Source: Phocaeicola salanitronis DSM 18170 (GTDB lineage: Bacteria > Bacteroidota > Bacteroidia > Bacteroidales > Bacteroidaceae). Taken from it: a DNA stretch of 64,000 nt. The stretch's first letter is position 1; the number at the start of each line of letters is the position of its first letter. The position numbers and the translations under genes were made by a program. Shown piece after piece: positions 1-9,903 of this stretch. Below the pieces are notes generated by a model. That model did no database searches and was not told the origin of the DNA. It saw only the letters and a program-made list of their open reading frames with translations. The stretch covers positions 1,736,001 through 1,800,000 of the forward strand of contig NC_015164.1 of NCBI RefSeq assembly GCF_000190575.1. Direction: 5' to 3'.

Positions 1-912
1 ATTATAAAGGCATAATACAGAGGTCTGTTGTGGTATATCTGTTAATTGCTGATACTTTCCGTTTAATGAATCGTAACATATACACCCTCCTCCGATAAAA
101 CCTACATATAATTTTTGGTTTTCTAAAATGGCGCAAGCCGCTTCCTTATCTGTTTGCAGGTTGATGGTAGAAATGGTTTTCAGTTCTTTGTCGAATATGG
201 AAACCGTTTGCGGAGTCAACGCAATCAGATGTTCTTCTGACAGCAATATACGGCTGACTTTTTCTAAAGGAAGTTCGTTTAAGGAGGAGCTTCCCTTTAT
301 CAGTTTATTGATATGGGAAGCCGCCTTTATATGACCGGTATTTGTAAGGAATATCACATGTCCGGATTTATCGATGAGAAAATCTGTAAACTCGGCACTA
401 GAGGCTGCGTTCAAAGTCTGTGGAATATATTCGTCTTTATCTGCGTGATATAAGAATAGTCCGCGTCCTTTTACGAAACAGTAAATATCTCCGTCCGGTG
501 TTTGAGCCAAAATATAAGAACGTTCCTGTTGAGGTATTTTATTACCTAAATAATAGCGTGTGACCGTTCGGGTTTGTTTGTTTAATTTATTGATGCCGTT
601 GTCTGTAGCTATCCATAGGTATTCGCCAGATTCAATAATTTGACGAATGACATTGTTACTTAGGGTATTGGGATCTACTCTGCTGTACCTGAAAGAAATG
701 AAAGAACGCCCATTATAGGCATTAAGTCCGTCCCACGTTCCAATCCAAATAGTATGTTCTGAATCTTCTATAATGCAATTGACCGAATTGTTGTTCAATC
801 CGTTGATGTTTGATAATTGTTTGGAAACATAAGTATCCTCACTATATGCCGGATATGCAATTATCAGTAGTAAAACAAGTAGCAGGTGATATGGTAAATG
901 TTTATTTTTCAT
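1..912 (-). CDS. Hybrid two-component system sensor, N-terminal part (partial)
   Basis: The frame is open from an ATG at 912 to the left edge, so only the first 304 residues are present. A signal/anchor sequence rich in Leu and Ile is followed by beta-propeller repeats of the Reg_prop type; a clear copy reads GLNNNSVNCIIEDSEHTIWI and is followed by GTWDGLNAYNG. In Bacteroidota this architecture forms the periplasmic sensor of hybrid two-component regulators, with histidine kinase, receiver and AraC-type DNA-binding domains further downstream (off the window). It lies directly downstream of the SusD gene on the same strand but has its own promoter-like box, so it is probably the sensor-regulator of this sugar-uptake locus. 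An in-frame ATG at 924 is possible, but it would leave only about 5 nt of leader. The kinase part is inferred, not seen. Confidence 0.82.
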   Translation of the reverse strand, partial: MKNKHLPYHLLLVLLLIIAYPAYSEDTYVSKQLSNINGLNNNSVNCIIEDSEHTIWIGTWDGLNAYNGRSFISFRYSRVDPNTLSNNVIRQIIESGEYLWIATDNGINKLNKQTRTVTRYYLGNKIPQQERSYILAQTPDGDIYCFVKGRGLFLYHADKDEYIPQTLNAASSAEFTDFLIDKSGHVIFLTNTGHIKAASHINKLIKGSSSLNELPLEKVSRILLSEEHLIALTPQTVSIFDKELKTISTINLQTDKEAACAILENQKLYVGFIGGGCICYDSLNGKYQQLTDIPQQTSVLCLYN

Positions 913-935
913 GGATGCAGTCATAGTATAAGATA

Positions 936-943
936 CAAAGATA
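936..943 (-). promoter_or_regulatory. Putative -7 promoter box for the sensor gene
   Basis: On the minus strand this reads TATCTTTG, matching the Bacteroides TAnnTTTG consensus. Transcription would start near 929, just upstream of the ATG at 912. No good -33 TTTG was found at the usual spacing. Confidence 0.5.
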
Positions 944-1098
944 GTGTTTTTTCAATTTCTTTTGTCTGATAAGACATAAAATTGTTGAGCCGAAAAAAGA
1001 ATGTAGTGTAGAATGACTAAAACACAGCTTCATAAGACACAAAGCAGTGTTTATACTCTGCGCACTTATGCAGCTGTGTTTGATGGATGTAGGGATTA

Positions 1099-1144
1099 TA
1101 TATGCACCGGCCGATGGAAGTATATGCATTGGCAGGTACATATA
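1099..1144. terminator. Stem-loop between susD and the sensor gene
   Basis: TATATGCACC (1099-1108) can pair with GGTACATATA (1135-1144), 10 bp with one G-T wobble and a 26-nt loop. It lies just beyond the susD stop codon, but no strong T-run follows. A weak terminator or processing site is possible. The rest of 944-1170 holds nothing recognisable. Confidence 0.3.
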
Positions 1145-1170
1145 TAAGCAACTGCAACCTGAGATAATTA

Positions 1171-2736
1171 TCAATATCCCGGATTCTGAACTAATATACC
1201 GTTTGTCCGATCGATTTCACCTTGCGGTACAGGAAGCAGGTAATCACGCGCATCATCAAAATTTCGCCCTTTAGAGGTGTCATATTTTTGTGCATACGCA
1301 TGCATCACTTCACCGAAACGTTTCTGACGCATCAAGTCATCCCGGCGCCATCCTTCCATAGCCAGTTCACAACGGCGCTCGTGCCAGATGATTTCACGCA
1401 AACGACTTTGGTCGGTCACCGTAATGTCGGGAAGGGTGTTTGCTGTAGTTTGAGGCACATATACCTGCTTATCCCTGCGCGGGTCTACGGGGTTGGTGTT
1501 GCGTGCGCGGCTTCTCACTTGATTCAAATACGTAAGAGCCTGTGCCGGCTTTCCATTCTCATTCAAGACTTCGGCATAGAGCAACAAGATATCGGCATAG
1601 CGGATCATTCGGATGTTATAACTGATCATCCATGGATCAAATCCTACTTTATCAGCCGAAGGTACCGTCATCTTGTAATCATGAAATCCTGTTTCAGAAC
1701 CTGAATTGTCTTGTTCTTCTGTATCTCCTGCATATCTGTCACCTGTCCGGGTGAAAATGTAAGTGATGCGTGGGTCATCGGCATCGAATGCGTCATAAAG
1801 ATCTTGTGTAGGGACATGGAAGCCATATCCTTGGTAAGATGAAGAGCCTCCGCGGCTGGTAAAATAGTGAGGCACATTCGTACCTGTGGCGATATTCCGG
1901 TCGTATACTTTATTGGGTATCTCGAATACCGATTCAGAACCGTTCTCATATTCAGGACGCCAGTTCATCCCATAATCGGGCAAAAGCTGGTAATCTCCAT
2001 CTGTTTCCACCATTTCGTGCAAGACGGTTTCCGCTGATGTGAAATCGCCACGGAACATATAAGTTTTGGCAAGCATTGCCTTGGCGAATCCACGTGTCAA
2101 GCGGTAGGCATCGGCTTCGTCATATTCTCCTTTTGCAGGGAGCGTGGAAGCATCTGTGAGGTCTTGTATGATTTGTGTATATATGTCATCTTCCGAGGCA
2201 CGGGGAATGGTTAATACCTCGGCCGGCAGCATAGGTTGGGTGAGCAAGGGAACCCCTCCGAAAGTCGTAACCAGGCAATAATAGCCGAAGGCACGCAAGG
2301 CTTTTGCTTCCTTTGCGTAGCGTTCCAGCAGGTCTTTGTCGCCTGCTGCATCCGGTGCGTGATAGATAACATCGTTGCATCGGTTAATCAGGCGGTAAAG
2401 AATTTCCCAGCGCCGCCCTACTTCTCCATTAGTCGTATAGACGGTGAAGTCGGACAAATCACGCACTTCCGCACGGTCTCCGTCTCCGTTCCCTCCTTTC
2501 AGTGCATCATCGGTGCTGCAATCGCCTACGAAGTAATGGTTCAATGCATATTCGTTCCACGTGGTGCGTAATTGCAGATAAGCACCGGTCAAAGCTTGTT
2601 CAATTTCAGAGTCGGTCTGGTAATAGTTTTCACTGGTTGTCTTTCCATAGCTGGGTTCATCCAACGAACAACTATGGAAGCTTATGCCTGCCAGCAGACA
2701 AGCCAATAGAATGATATTTCTTTTCATAATTCTCAT
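1171..2736 (-). CDS. SusD/RagB-family nutrient-binding lipoprotein
   Basis: 521 residues. The N-terminus has a lipoprotein signal (LLACLLAGISFHSC, lipidated Cys) followed by SLDEPSYG, as in SusD proteins, which sit on the outer face of the outer membrane and cap the SusC channel. The body shows the usual SusD features: an N-terminal TPR-like region (EIEQALTGAYLQLR, residues about 45-58, then RCNDVIY and RAFGYYCLVTTFGGVPLL) and a C-terminal part with ADILLLYAEVLNENG and WHERRCELAMEG, ending DYLLPVPQGEIDRTNG. It follows susC after 13 bp and is the last gene of the operon. A second start (ATG at 2727, MKRNII) is equally credible. The ligand cannot be read from sequence; the GH130 enzyme in the operon suggests a mannose-containing glycan. 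Confidence 0.95.
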   Translation of the reverse strand: MRIMKRNIILLACLLAGISFHSCSLDEPSYGKTTSENYYQTDSEIEQALTGAYLQLRTTWNEYALNHYFVGDCSTDDALKGGNGDGDRAEVRDLSDFTVYTTNGEVGRRWEILYRLINRCNDVIYHAPDAAGDKDLLERYAKEAKALRAFGYYCLVTTFGGVPLLTQPMLPAEVLTIPRASEDDIYTQIIQDLTDASTLPAKGEYDEADAYRLTRGFAKAMLAKTYMFRGDFTSAETVLHEMVETDGDYQLLPDYGMNWRPEYENGSESVFEIPNKVYDRNIATGTNVPHYFTSRGGSSSYQGYGFHVPTQDLYDAFDADDPRITYIFTRTGDRYAGDTEEQDNSGSETGFHDYKMTVPSADKVGFDPWMISYNIRMIRYADILLLYAEVLNENGKPAQALTYLNQVRSRARNTNPVDPRRDKQVYVPQTTANTLPDITVTDQSRLREIIWHERRCELAMEGWRRDDLMRQKRFGEVMHAYAQKYDTSKGRNFDDARDYLLPVPQGEIDRTNGILVQNPGY

Positions 2737-2749
2737 GATTGATTAAGGT

Positions 2750-5700
2750 TTAGAATTGTAAGTTAACTCCAAAAGTAAATGTCCGTGAGCTGGGGTAATG
2801 AGTATTATCCACACCCATATCCAGCGGATTGTCTACGCCAATTTCAGGGTCAAGTCCACTATATCCGGTCAGGGTGAATACATTTTGCCCGCTCAGGTAA
2901 AGGCGGCAACTGGAGAACAGCTTGGTCTTTTTGCAGATGTGTGAAGGCAAAGTGTAGCCTATCTGCATGTTTTGCAAACGTAAATATGAACCGTCTTCTA
3001 CATAAAATGAAGAAGCACGCATATTGTTGTTGGTATCAGAGTTAGTGATACGTGGATATTTAGCATCTACGTCTCCATCTGTCCGCCAGGCATCGGTCCA
3101 GGCTTCTGCCAGTGCGTTCTGGCTTCCGGCTGCAGATAATGTTCCTTTAGCTGTGTTCCAGATATCATTACCAATGGTTCCTTGGAATGCCATGCTTACA
3201 TCGAAGTTCTTATAGCTGAAACCCAAATTAAATCCATAAATCAGATCCGGATTCGGATTACCGATGAAAGTACGGTCTTCGTCATCGTTCAGTTCGCCGA
3301 TGCCATCACCCAGTTTAGCGAATTTGAAATCACCCGGCTGTGCATTGGGTTGGATTTTGTTACCTTCCTTGTCCACATAATTATCTATTTCTTCCTGGTT
3401 TTGGAAGATACCGATTTGCTTGTATCCCCAAAAACGCCCGATAGGACCTCCTACATAGGTACGTGAGTTGCTTCCGCTCAAATATTCAGAAGTCAGCCGG
3501 GTCACTTTGGTCTTGTAAGTAGACATATTCAACCCTATGTTGTAATTGAAATCCTTTCCGATATGGTTACGATAATTCAGTACCAGTTCGAAACCGGTAT
3601 TTTTCAAGTCACCTGCATTGAAGAAAGGACTATTGGCAAAGGCTCCAAATGAAGGTATAGGCATTTGCAACAACATATCGCTGGTCTTTTTTACATAGAA
3701 GTCCATAGTAACATCCAGACTTCCGCGGAAGAATGACATATCCAGTCCGACGTTGGTTTGCTGGCTGGTTTCCCATTTGATATCCGCATTTCCTGTATAA
3801 GTAGGCACATATCCTTGTGAATATCCGTTTCCGAAATACCACTGGTTCTCATTATTGGTACCGATAAGCGTGAGCGGAGCATCGCGGTCAATGCGCTGGT
3901 TTCCGTTTTGCCCCCAACCGACACGTAGTTTCAAGTTGGAGATGATATTCTCGATATGCCAGTTGCGGAAGAATGTTTCGTTATTGATTCTCCACCCCAA
4001 AGATACCGAAGGGAAATATCCCCAACGGTTCCCTTTGGCAAAGCGTGAAGAACCATCGGCACGAAAGTTTACCGTAGCCAAATAGCGGTCATCATACGAG
4101 TAATTAATACGTCCCAGATAAGAGAGCATGGCTGAAGTTTCTTTTCCTCCAGAAGTCTGATCGCCCACGGTCTGTGCATCAAGGATGTGATAGATGTCAT
4201 CATTTCCTAACGCACCACGTTTGAATGCATTAATGCCTTCTGAACTATTCTTTTCATAAGTCATGGCAATCATGGCATCCAAGGTATTCTTTCCAAAAGT
4301 CGTGTTATAGTTCAAGCGTTGTTCCACTAAATAGTTGAACACGACCGAGCTGTTATTAGTCAACTGGGTTTCGGTCTGGTATTTGCTTCCCGTATTGGCA
4401 AGGTTGTCTTCCGAAAATGTAGACTGGTATGCCGGACGGAAATCCTTGAATACATCGTGATTGCGTTCAAAACTATATTGTACGCGATAGGTTAATCCTT
4501 TAAACAACTTCACCTGGGCGAATACATTTCCGAATACATTAAATTTGTCGTTGTACCGGTCAGGTAATTCCAACATCGCTACCGGATTCGGATCAAACGA
4601 CCATTCGGTAGGCGCATATTTGTTATACTCATAATTGGCAGAAGAAGGGTCTACCAGCGGATTGATAACCGGTGTAAACGGATCGGCCTTTTGAATGAAG
4701 TCGAACGAAGGAATAGCTCCAGCATCCCGTTGCTTGATTTTAGCGGCATTCAAAGTAGTTCCTACCGTAATGTAATCGTTGATGTCATATTCTTGATTCA
4801 AACGCAAGGACAGGCGGTTGAATTCAGTGGTAATGATGGCACCTTGGTCTCCTACATACCCTAAGCTTACAGAAGTCCTCGATTTGTCCGTTCCTTTACG
4901 GATGCTGATGTTGTAATTTTGGGTGAAAGCTGTGCGAGTCACTTCGTCCCACCAGTTGGTATCATAGCCTTTGTGGTACTGGTTGGTAAACTTTTCCTTC
5001 TGGCTGTTCTGGAAATTAGCATCGTTCTTGTAGGCTTCCATGATGAAATTATAGAACTGGTCACTATTCATCATATCAAGTGCCTTATAACTGTTCTTGA
5101 TGCCGACATAAGCATCCAAGGTTACGGTTGTTTCCCCCTTTATACCTCCTTTAGTGGTAATCAGAATAACACCGTTTGAACCTCGTGATCCATAGATAGC
5201 ACAAGCGGATGCATCTTTTAATACTTCGATCCGATCGATGTCTGCTGGGTTTAAGCTGCTGATATTATCCATGAATTGACCATCGACAACATAGAGCGGA
5301 TTATTGTCATTGACCGTTCCTAAACCACGAACACGGATGACTGCATCCGAACCCGGTTGTCCGGAACTGGAAGCGACAAACACACCGGCGGCCTTTCCTG
5401 TAAGCAGTTCAGACGCATTTGATACAGCATAGTTTTTAATATCCTTGCTGCTGATAGACGCTAACGAACCGGTCAAGTCGCTTTTCTTTTGTGTACCATA
5501 ACCGACTACTACGATTTCATCCAGTTCATTGTCTGTTACCAGCTTTACGTCATATGTTCCGCTTGCTGATATGGTAAGTTGTTCAGTCCTATATCCAATA
5601 TAAGAATAAGAGACTTTGTCAGACGTTATTTCAAACATATATTTGCCATCCAAATCCGTAATGGCACCATTGGTAGTTCCGACTTCTATGACAGAGACAC

Positions 5701-5824
5701 CAATTAGAGGTTCACCTGTAGAGGCATCATACACAGTTCCTGAAATTTTCTTTACGTCTTGTGCCCATGTTGTAAATGTACCAACCAAGAGTAAAAACAT
5801 CAAACTTAATAAATGCTTATTCAT
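2750..5824 (-). CDS. SusC/RagA-family TonB-dependent outer-membrane transporter
   Basis: 1024 residues. A signal peptide (ends TFTTWAQD) is followed by a carboxypeptidase-D-like regulatory domain (ISGTVYDASTGEPLIGVSVI, about residues 27-105), a plug containing the SusC signature LYVVDGQF and IEVLKDASACAIYGSRGSNG (about residues 180-225), and a 22-strand-type barrel to the C-terminal aromatic residue (FGVNLQF), the usual outer-membrane sorting end. It imports oligosaccharides across the outer membrane using TonB energy, together with the SusD partner encoded 13 bp downstream. The upstream lipoprotein gene ends 11 bp before its start, so the five genes form one operon. The length is normal for the family. 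The substrate is inferred only from the neighbours. Confidence 0.97.
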   Translation of the reverse strand: MNKHLLSLMFLLLVGTFTTWAQDVKKISGTVYDASTGEPLIGVSVIEVGTTNGAITDLDGKYMFEITSDKVSYSYIGYRTEQLTISASGTYDVKLVTDNELDEIVVVGYGTQKKSDLTGSLASISSKDIKNYAVSNASELLTGKAAGVFVASSSGQPGSDAVIRVRGLGTVNDNNPLYVVDGQFMDNISSLNPADIDRIEVLKDASACAIYGSRGSNGVILITTKGGIKGETTVTLDAYVGIKNSYKALDMMNSDQFYNFIMEAYKNDANFQNSQKEKFTNQYHKGYDTNWWDEVTRTAFTQNYNISIRKGTDKSRTSVSLGYVGDQGAIITTEFNRLSLRLNQEYDINDYITVGTTLNAAKIKQRDAGAIPSFDFIQKADPFTPVINPLVDPSSANYEYNKYAPTEWSFDPNPVAMLELPDRYNDKFNVFGNVFAQVKLFKGLTYRVQYSFERNHDVFKDFRPAYQSTFSEDNLANTGSKYQTETQLTNNSSVVFNYLVEQRLNYNTTFGKNTLDAMIAMTYEKNSSEGINAFKRGALGNDDIYHILDAQTVGDQTSGGKETSAMLSYLGRINYSYDDRYLATVNFRADGSSRFAKGNRWGYFPSVSLGWRINNETFFRNWHIENIISNLKLRVGWGQNGNQRIDRDAPLTLIGTNNENQWYFGNGYSQGYVPTYTGNADIKWETSQQTNVGLDMSFFRGSLDVTMDFYVKKTSDMLLQMPIPSFGAFANSPFFNAGDLKNTGFELVLNYRNHIGKDFNYNIGLNMSTYKTKVTRLTSEYLSGSNSRTYVGGPIGRFWGYKQIGIFQNQEEIDNYVDKEGNKIQPNAQPGDFKFAKLGDGIGELNDDEDRTFIGNPNPDLIYGFNLGFSYKNFDVSMAFQGTIGNDIWNTAKGTLSAAGSQNALAEAWTDAWRTDGDVDAKYPRITNSDTNNNMRASSFYVEDGSYLRLQNMQIGYTLPSHICKKTKLFSSCRLYLSGQNVFTLTGYSGLDPEIGVDNPLDMGVDNTHYPSSRTFTFGVNLQF

Positions 5825-5835
5825 AGTTTTAAAGA

Positions 5836-7560
5836 TTATTGATATGAAATGATATGTTGCTTGTTCGCTATAATCTGATTATCGACCACATTTAACTTCG
5901 TACCTGCCGGAAGAATGACTATGACGCGAGCACTTTTGGCAGGAATACTGATTCCACCCTCTCCAGATACATCCTTTGCCACATATTCCTTTGCCACGAT
6001 ATCGAAAAGATCACATGGAGTTGAACTTCGGTAAATCACCGATTTCGTTTCACTATAAGGGTTATAATATAAATAAGTAGGATACGGACGGGCTGCATAA
6101 AAGTCGGTAGCGTTACAGTCCAACTGCAGAATTCCTTCTACGTTGGTCGTATTGACAATAGCTCCCAATATACCTACCGGTGAAGAACTGTACACACTGA
6201 ACATACTTGCTGTGGGATTTCCCTTAATCCATTTCGGCCCGTCACCTATGGCTACCGGTGAAACATCTTTCAGTTCTTTCTTTCCATAATCATCGTGTTT
6301 CCGCAATCCTTCGTAAGCAATGGTATTGTTGGTCATGTCCTTCAGCTCGGGCGCCCATTGATGCTGTTCGTCAATATACCCCGGATAGAAGAGGCGGCAG
6401 GCACTGGCGTTGTTCAGCATCCATTTGCCTATAGCACAGGCATATTGAGGCTGATATTTTACCAACGGGATAAAAGGCCATGCCGGTTTGATGCTGTTCA
6501 TCAAGAAGGCATATCCGCCACCGTCAGTGATGCTTCCCTGCAAACCGCTTACGTCATAATCACCCCATTTGCCGACAATAATACCCCAGCCGGTTCTTCC
6601 TGTCGGACTTTTACATCCGTCGAATACCCAATCGAAAAGCTTACCGATATCATAATGCGTACCCTCCGTTGCATTCAAGTAAGCAGCTGTATATACGCCC
6701 AACGGCAACAAAGCTTCATAGAAACGGCTTTCTTTCTGCGACAATAAAGCTTCTATGGCACTTTTGGCATGTTGCAGGTAACGCGGGTCACCGAATTTGC
6801 GGTAAGCACTCAGCAATACGTATGCATGTCCTCCTGCCGCATCCTGCTGCAAAGGAATGTGATTGACACCGCCCTGCATCTTTCCGTAATCGAAATACGA
6901 AAAATCATAATTGCCGTTCAATACAGAATCAGCTTTCACAAACTGTTCGGCAATGCTACGCTGGATTGCTTCAGCACCTTCTACATCGGGAAATACGTCG
7001 CACACGGCATAGTAAAGTGCATTGGGAAGCACATCGTACCACCAGTCACGTCCGTATCCTCCGCCTTCCATACCTACGGAAGAGGTGGTGTTGTTCATCA
7101 CGATGTTCCAACCGGTATCCGAATTGAAATAGTTTTGAAGCATCTTGACGTAATTGTATCCATCCTGATTAGTCTTGTCAATACCGACCAGACCGGCTCC
7201 CAATACAGCAGCCAACGAATTGAGGCTTTCGTGAAACTCACCGTGATTGGCTTTTGGACCTTGACGGATATCGTTGATTGCCGTATACAGACCGAAAGTC
7301 GTTTGGTCTATATTCCGATGCGCATTGTCCAACCAGATCAGCGGTCCGGTCTGGCTCTTATTATTCCAGTCAAATACAAAGCGGTCGAAATCACGTGCTT
7401 TCTGTTTCCAGTCTATCATTTGGTAACTCTCCGGCATATCGGGCATTGAGTCCACCCGATGGATAGCGACCTGTTCTACGGGATTACCCCACGTCTGTTT
7501 CTCTGTACAAGCTGTGCTCAAAGCCAAAAGAACACAGGCTCCCATGATTTTACCTTTCAT
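5836..7560 (-). CDS. Secreted lipoprotein of unknown activity, possible alpha/alpha-barrel
   Basis: 574 residues beginning MKGKIMGACVLLALSTACTEK, a clear lipoprotein signal with Cys as first mature residue. The body is rich in helical stretches with aromatic and Gly motifs at their ends (SSVGMEGGGYGRDWWYDVLP, QDAAGGHAYVLLSAYRKFG, TGWGIIVGKWGDYDVSGLQG), a pattern seen in (alpha/alpha)6 toroid glycosidases and lyases. About the last 120 residues look beta-rich, as in the C-terminal sandwich of such enzymes. I do not recognise the family, so the fold is inference. It sits between the MFS transporter (7 bp) and susC (11 bp). As the only secreted non-SusCD protein of the operon, it is the candidate for surface or periplasmic processing of the glycan. 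Confidence 0.7.
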   Translation of the reverse strand: MKGKIMGACVLLALSTACTEKQTWGNPVEQVAIHRVDSMPDMPESYQMIDWKQKARDFDRFVFDWNNKSQTGPLIWLDNAHRNIDQTTFGLYTAINDIRQGPKANHGEFHESLNSLAAVLGAGLVGIDKTNQDGYNYVKMLQNYFNSDTGWNIVMNNTTSSVGMEGGGYGRDWWYDVLPNALYYAVCDVFPDVEGAEAIQRSIAEQFVKADSVLNGNYDFSYFDYGKMQGGVNHIPLQQDAAGGHAYVLLSAYRKFGDPRYLQHAKSAIEALLSQKESRFYEALLPLGVYTAAYLNATEGTHYDIGKLFDWVFDGCKSPTGRTGWGIIVGKWGDYDVSGLQGSITDGGGYAFLMNSIKPAWPFIPLVKYQPQYACAIGKWMLNNASACRLFYPGYIDEQHQWAPELKDMTNNTIAYEGLRKHDDYGKKELKDVSPVAIGDGPKWIKGNPTASMFSVYSSSPVGILGAIVNTTNVEGILQLDCNATDFYAARPYPTYLYYNPYSETKSVIYRSSTPCDLFDIVAKEYVAKDVSGEGGISIPAKSARVIVILPAGTKLNVVDNQIIANKQHIISYQ

Positions 7561-7567
7561 AAGTTCT

Positions 7568-8812
7568 TCAATTAGTATCAGTATGTTTAATAATGTTTTT
7601 CGCCAACGGATAAGCCAGCAGTTGCAGTCCGGCTACCACAATGAGCGCATATTTCAATGCAAAGTCCTGTGAAATACCATATGCCAGCACAAGGAAAAGT
7701 ATCAATCCGGACGCTCTTCCTAGAAAAAGTCCGAACTCATGGCTTAGAATATAGGCGTATTCATTGCGCTTTTCTATCTTTGCCACCACATCTATCGTCC
7801 TCATCATGATAGGGAAATAAGCAAGATCGAACAAAGGCTGGAAAATCACCTTACACAGGACAAACAAAATTACACCGACCGCCGAATACAATAAACCATT
7901 CAGCAAGGTGCCGATGAAAAAGAGTACCAGCCCGCTTACGAATATCTTAATGCGATCTTCCGGACGTGCGATACGTCCCAAGATATAAACCAATAGGGCG
8001 GTCAATGCACCACTTACCCCTTGAATGACACCTAAAATGCCTTCGTCACCCACAAGTTTCAATACAAGGATGGCAGGAGCTGTAACCAAGAATCCTTGGA
8101 CCATTCCTTTAAGCGCTGCCATAGCCAACATTTTTTTCCATAACCGGATGAACTTGAAATATAAGAAATTGGTTTCTCCCGGATTCTCGAAATTTCCTTT
8201 CCATAGCACACAACATGCAATGATTGTAATAATGACCACTGCAAGCGTTACTACCTGATAGGACTTGGTAATGTCAAACGCAATGCCCAAAACTTCCCTG
8301 CCATCCATCAAGCTGATGAAAGCGCCGATGACCAAAGGCACGCCGATAGATGACAATGAAAAGAAGAACGATTCCAGTCCGAAAAAATAATTCCGGTTAT
8401 CATCTGTAGTATTGTTTAAAGCAAGCAGGTAACGGTTCGTCCAAAAGAATCCGGATGCCGCACCCATGAAGAAACCGGCTATGGCAAGTTCTGTAAATCC
8501 TAACGATTTGATGGTCATCATCAAATACATAGATATGCCACTAACCAAAATGCCAGCCGAATATAGTGCCTTAACACTGTATTTCCTTAACAAAAAACCA
8601 TTCAGCAAAGAAGTAGTCACTATGCCTATATACATTGCCAATTGGTAAAAAGCCACCATAGCCGGGTCGCTGGTGCTACGCATAACGTAGGCACCGACAA
8701 AGATTTCTACAACAGGAAGCACCAATGCGTAAAACATATTGGTAACCAAAAGAATACGCATATTCGGTTCCTGTTGTTTGAAAAACTGATATTCTTTAGC
8801 CAGTTTGTTCAT
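7568..8812 (-). CDS. MFS-type inner-membrane sugar transporter
   Basis: 414 residues with about twelve hydrophobic segments, beginning after a short charged N-terminus (NKLAKEYQFFKQQEPNMR). The two-halves layout of the major facilitator superfamily is visible, with a basic loop after segment 2 (LLRKYSVKALYSAG) and a central cytoplasmic loop around residues 205-225. Its start codon overlaps the stop codon of the GH130 gene by 4 bp (ATGA), so the two are translationally coupled. MFS transporter plus GH130 is a recurring pair in Bacteroidota, in which a disaccharide is brought into the cytoplasm and phosphorolysed or hydrolysed. The substrate is therefore inferred to be a mannoside disaccharide or short oligosaccharide. 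Confidence 0.88.
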   Translation of the reverse strand: MNKLAKEYQFFKQQEPNMRILLVTNMFYALVLPVVEIFVGAYVMRSTSDPAMVAFYQLAMYIGIVTTSLLNGFLLRKYSVKALYSAGILVSGISMYLMMTIKSLGFTELAIAGFFMGAASGFFWTNRYLLALNNTTDDNRNYFFGLESFFFSLSSIGVPLVIGAFISLMDGREVLGIAFDITKSYQVVTLAVVIITIIACCVLWKGNFENPGETNFLYFKFIRLWKKMLAMAALKGMVQGFLVTAPAILVLKLVGDEGILGVIQGVSGALTALLVYILGRIARPEDRIKIFVSGLVLFFIGTLLNGLLYSAVGVILFVLCKVIFQPLFDLAYFPIMMRTIDVVAKIEKRNEYAYILSHEFGLFLGRASGLILFLVLAYGISQDFALKYALIVVAGLQLLAYPLAKNIIKHTDTN

Positions 8813-9864
8813 TGGGCTGTCACATTTAAGGTTTTCAATATCTCCTTAATTGAAAGTTCGGCACGACAAATCACTTCATCGCTGGCGCCATAATACATGG
8901 TAATAGTATCCCCTTCCACCAAATGTCCGTTGGTAAAGACTACATTACCGAAGAATCCGGTCTGCTCATACAAAGCAATGGGTTCCATAATAGGTTCTTC
9001 ACTGCGTGCCAGAACTTTAGACGGGTCATTCAAATCGAGCAAGAGTGCACCTAAACAATATCTGTGATTGAAATCAGCACCGTGATAGATTTCCAGCCAG
9101 CCAGCCTCTGTTTTAATGGGAGGGGCACCTGCACCCACGCGTGCGCAATCCCACATTCCTTCACGGGTAGTAGCCACACACTGATGATTGCCCCAGTGTT
9201 TCCGGTCGGGCGATTCAGCCAGCCAAATATAGTTTCCACCCAGTTCCGGACTGCTGGGACGATGAAATGCATAATACATATCATTGATTTTCTCTTCGAA
9301 CAAAGCACAGTCTTTGTTGTGCGGCGGGAAAATCATGCCGTAACGGTTAAAGCTTTTCCAATCGTTTGTGTGCATCAGCCCTACTCCTACAGCTACGGAA
9401 GACACTTCGGTAAAAGTTAGATAAAAGCCTTCGGAAGTAGTAGCTACTCGGCAATCTTCAATTCCGAATGCTTCCAGTTTACCTTTTCCAAAGATAGGCG
9501 GATAGTCGGGCTCATCCTGAAAATGAATCCCATCCGTACTTGATACCAATCTCAAATACGACATAGTGGTCAGGTAATTTTTCCCTTGATAGCCGATAAC
9601 CCGCGGGTCGGAAGCATCCAGTCGGGGATCATCTTCCGCAAACGACATAATCTTAACTTTTCCTTCTTCATCATAAATAGGAAAACTGATAATGCCTTTT
9701 TGCTGTACCGGACGTTCGGCAACACGGAGCAACAACCACGTCTTACCTTGATACTTAAAAACTCCGGGATTGAGTAAGCAAGTAATTTCCATCCCTTCGA
9801 TGCCTGCCTTCAAATTCTTGGGAGAAAGCAGCGGATTGTGTTCACATCTTTTTGCTATATCCAT
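8809..9864 (-). CDS. GH130-family mannoside phosphorylase or mannosidase
   Basis: 351 residues from the ATG at 9864. The five-bladed-propeller GH130 hallmarks are present: HNPLLSP near the N-terminus, the GIEDCRV motif (residues 134-140) holding the expected catalytic Asp (D137), and CARVGAGAPPIKTEAGWLEI near residue 245. The family acts on beta-mannosides, either as phosphorylases that need phosphate or as hydrolases; which applies is decided by phosphate-binding residues that I cannot assign safely. No signal peptide is seen, so it is cytoplasmic, matching the coupled MFS gene. A longer frame opens at 9918, but that start lies upstream of the promoter box at 9904-9911, so 9864 is preferred. 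It is the first gene of the operon. Confidence 0.9.
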   Translation of the reverse strand: MDIAKRCEHNPLLSPKNLKAGIEGMEITCLLNPGVFKYQGKTWLLLRVAERPVQQKGIISFPIYDEEGKVKIMSFAEDDPRLDASDPRVIGYQGKNYLTTMSYLRLVSSTDGIHFQDEPDYPPIFGKGKLEAFGIEDCRVATTSEGFYLTFTEVSSVAVGVGLMHTNDWKSFNRYGMIFPPHNKDCALFEEKINDMYYAFHRPSSPELGGNYIWLAESPDRKHWGNHQCVATTREGMWDCARVGAGAPPIKTEAGWLEIYHGADFNHRYCLGALLLDLNDPSKVLARSEEPIMEPIALYEQTGFFGNVVFTNGHLVEGDTITMYYGASDEVICRAELSIKEILKTLNVTAQ

Positions 9865-9903
9865 AGTATTGTTGTTTAGAAATAATTGATTGTTTTTCGG
9901 CTG

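Noticed and set aside
902..1174. 90-codon frame spanning the gap between susD and the sensor gene
   Set aside because: It overlaps both real genes at its ends, has no signal or domain, and covers the promoter box and stem-loop.
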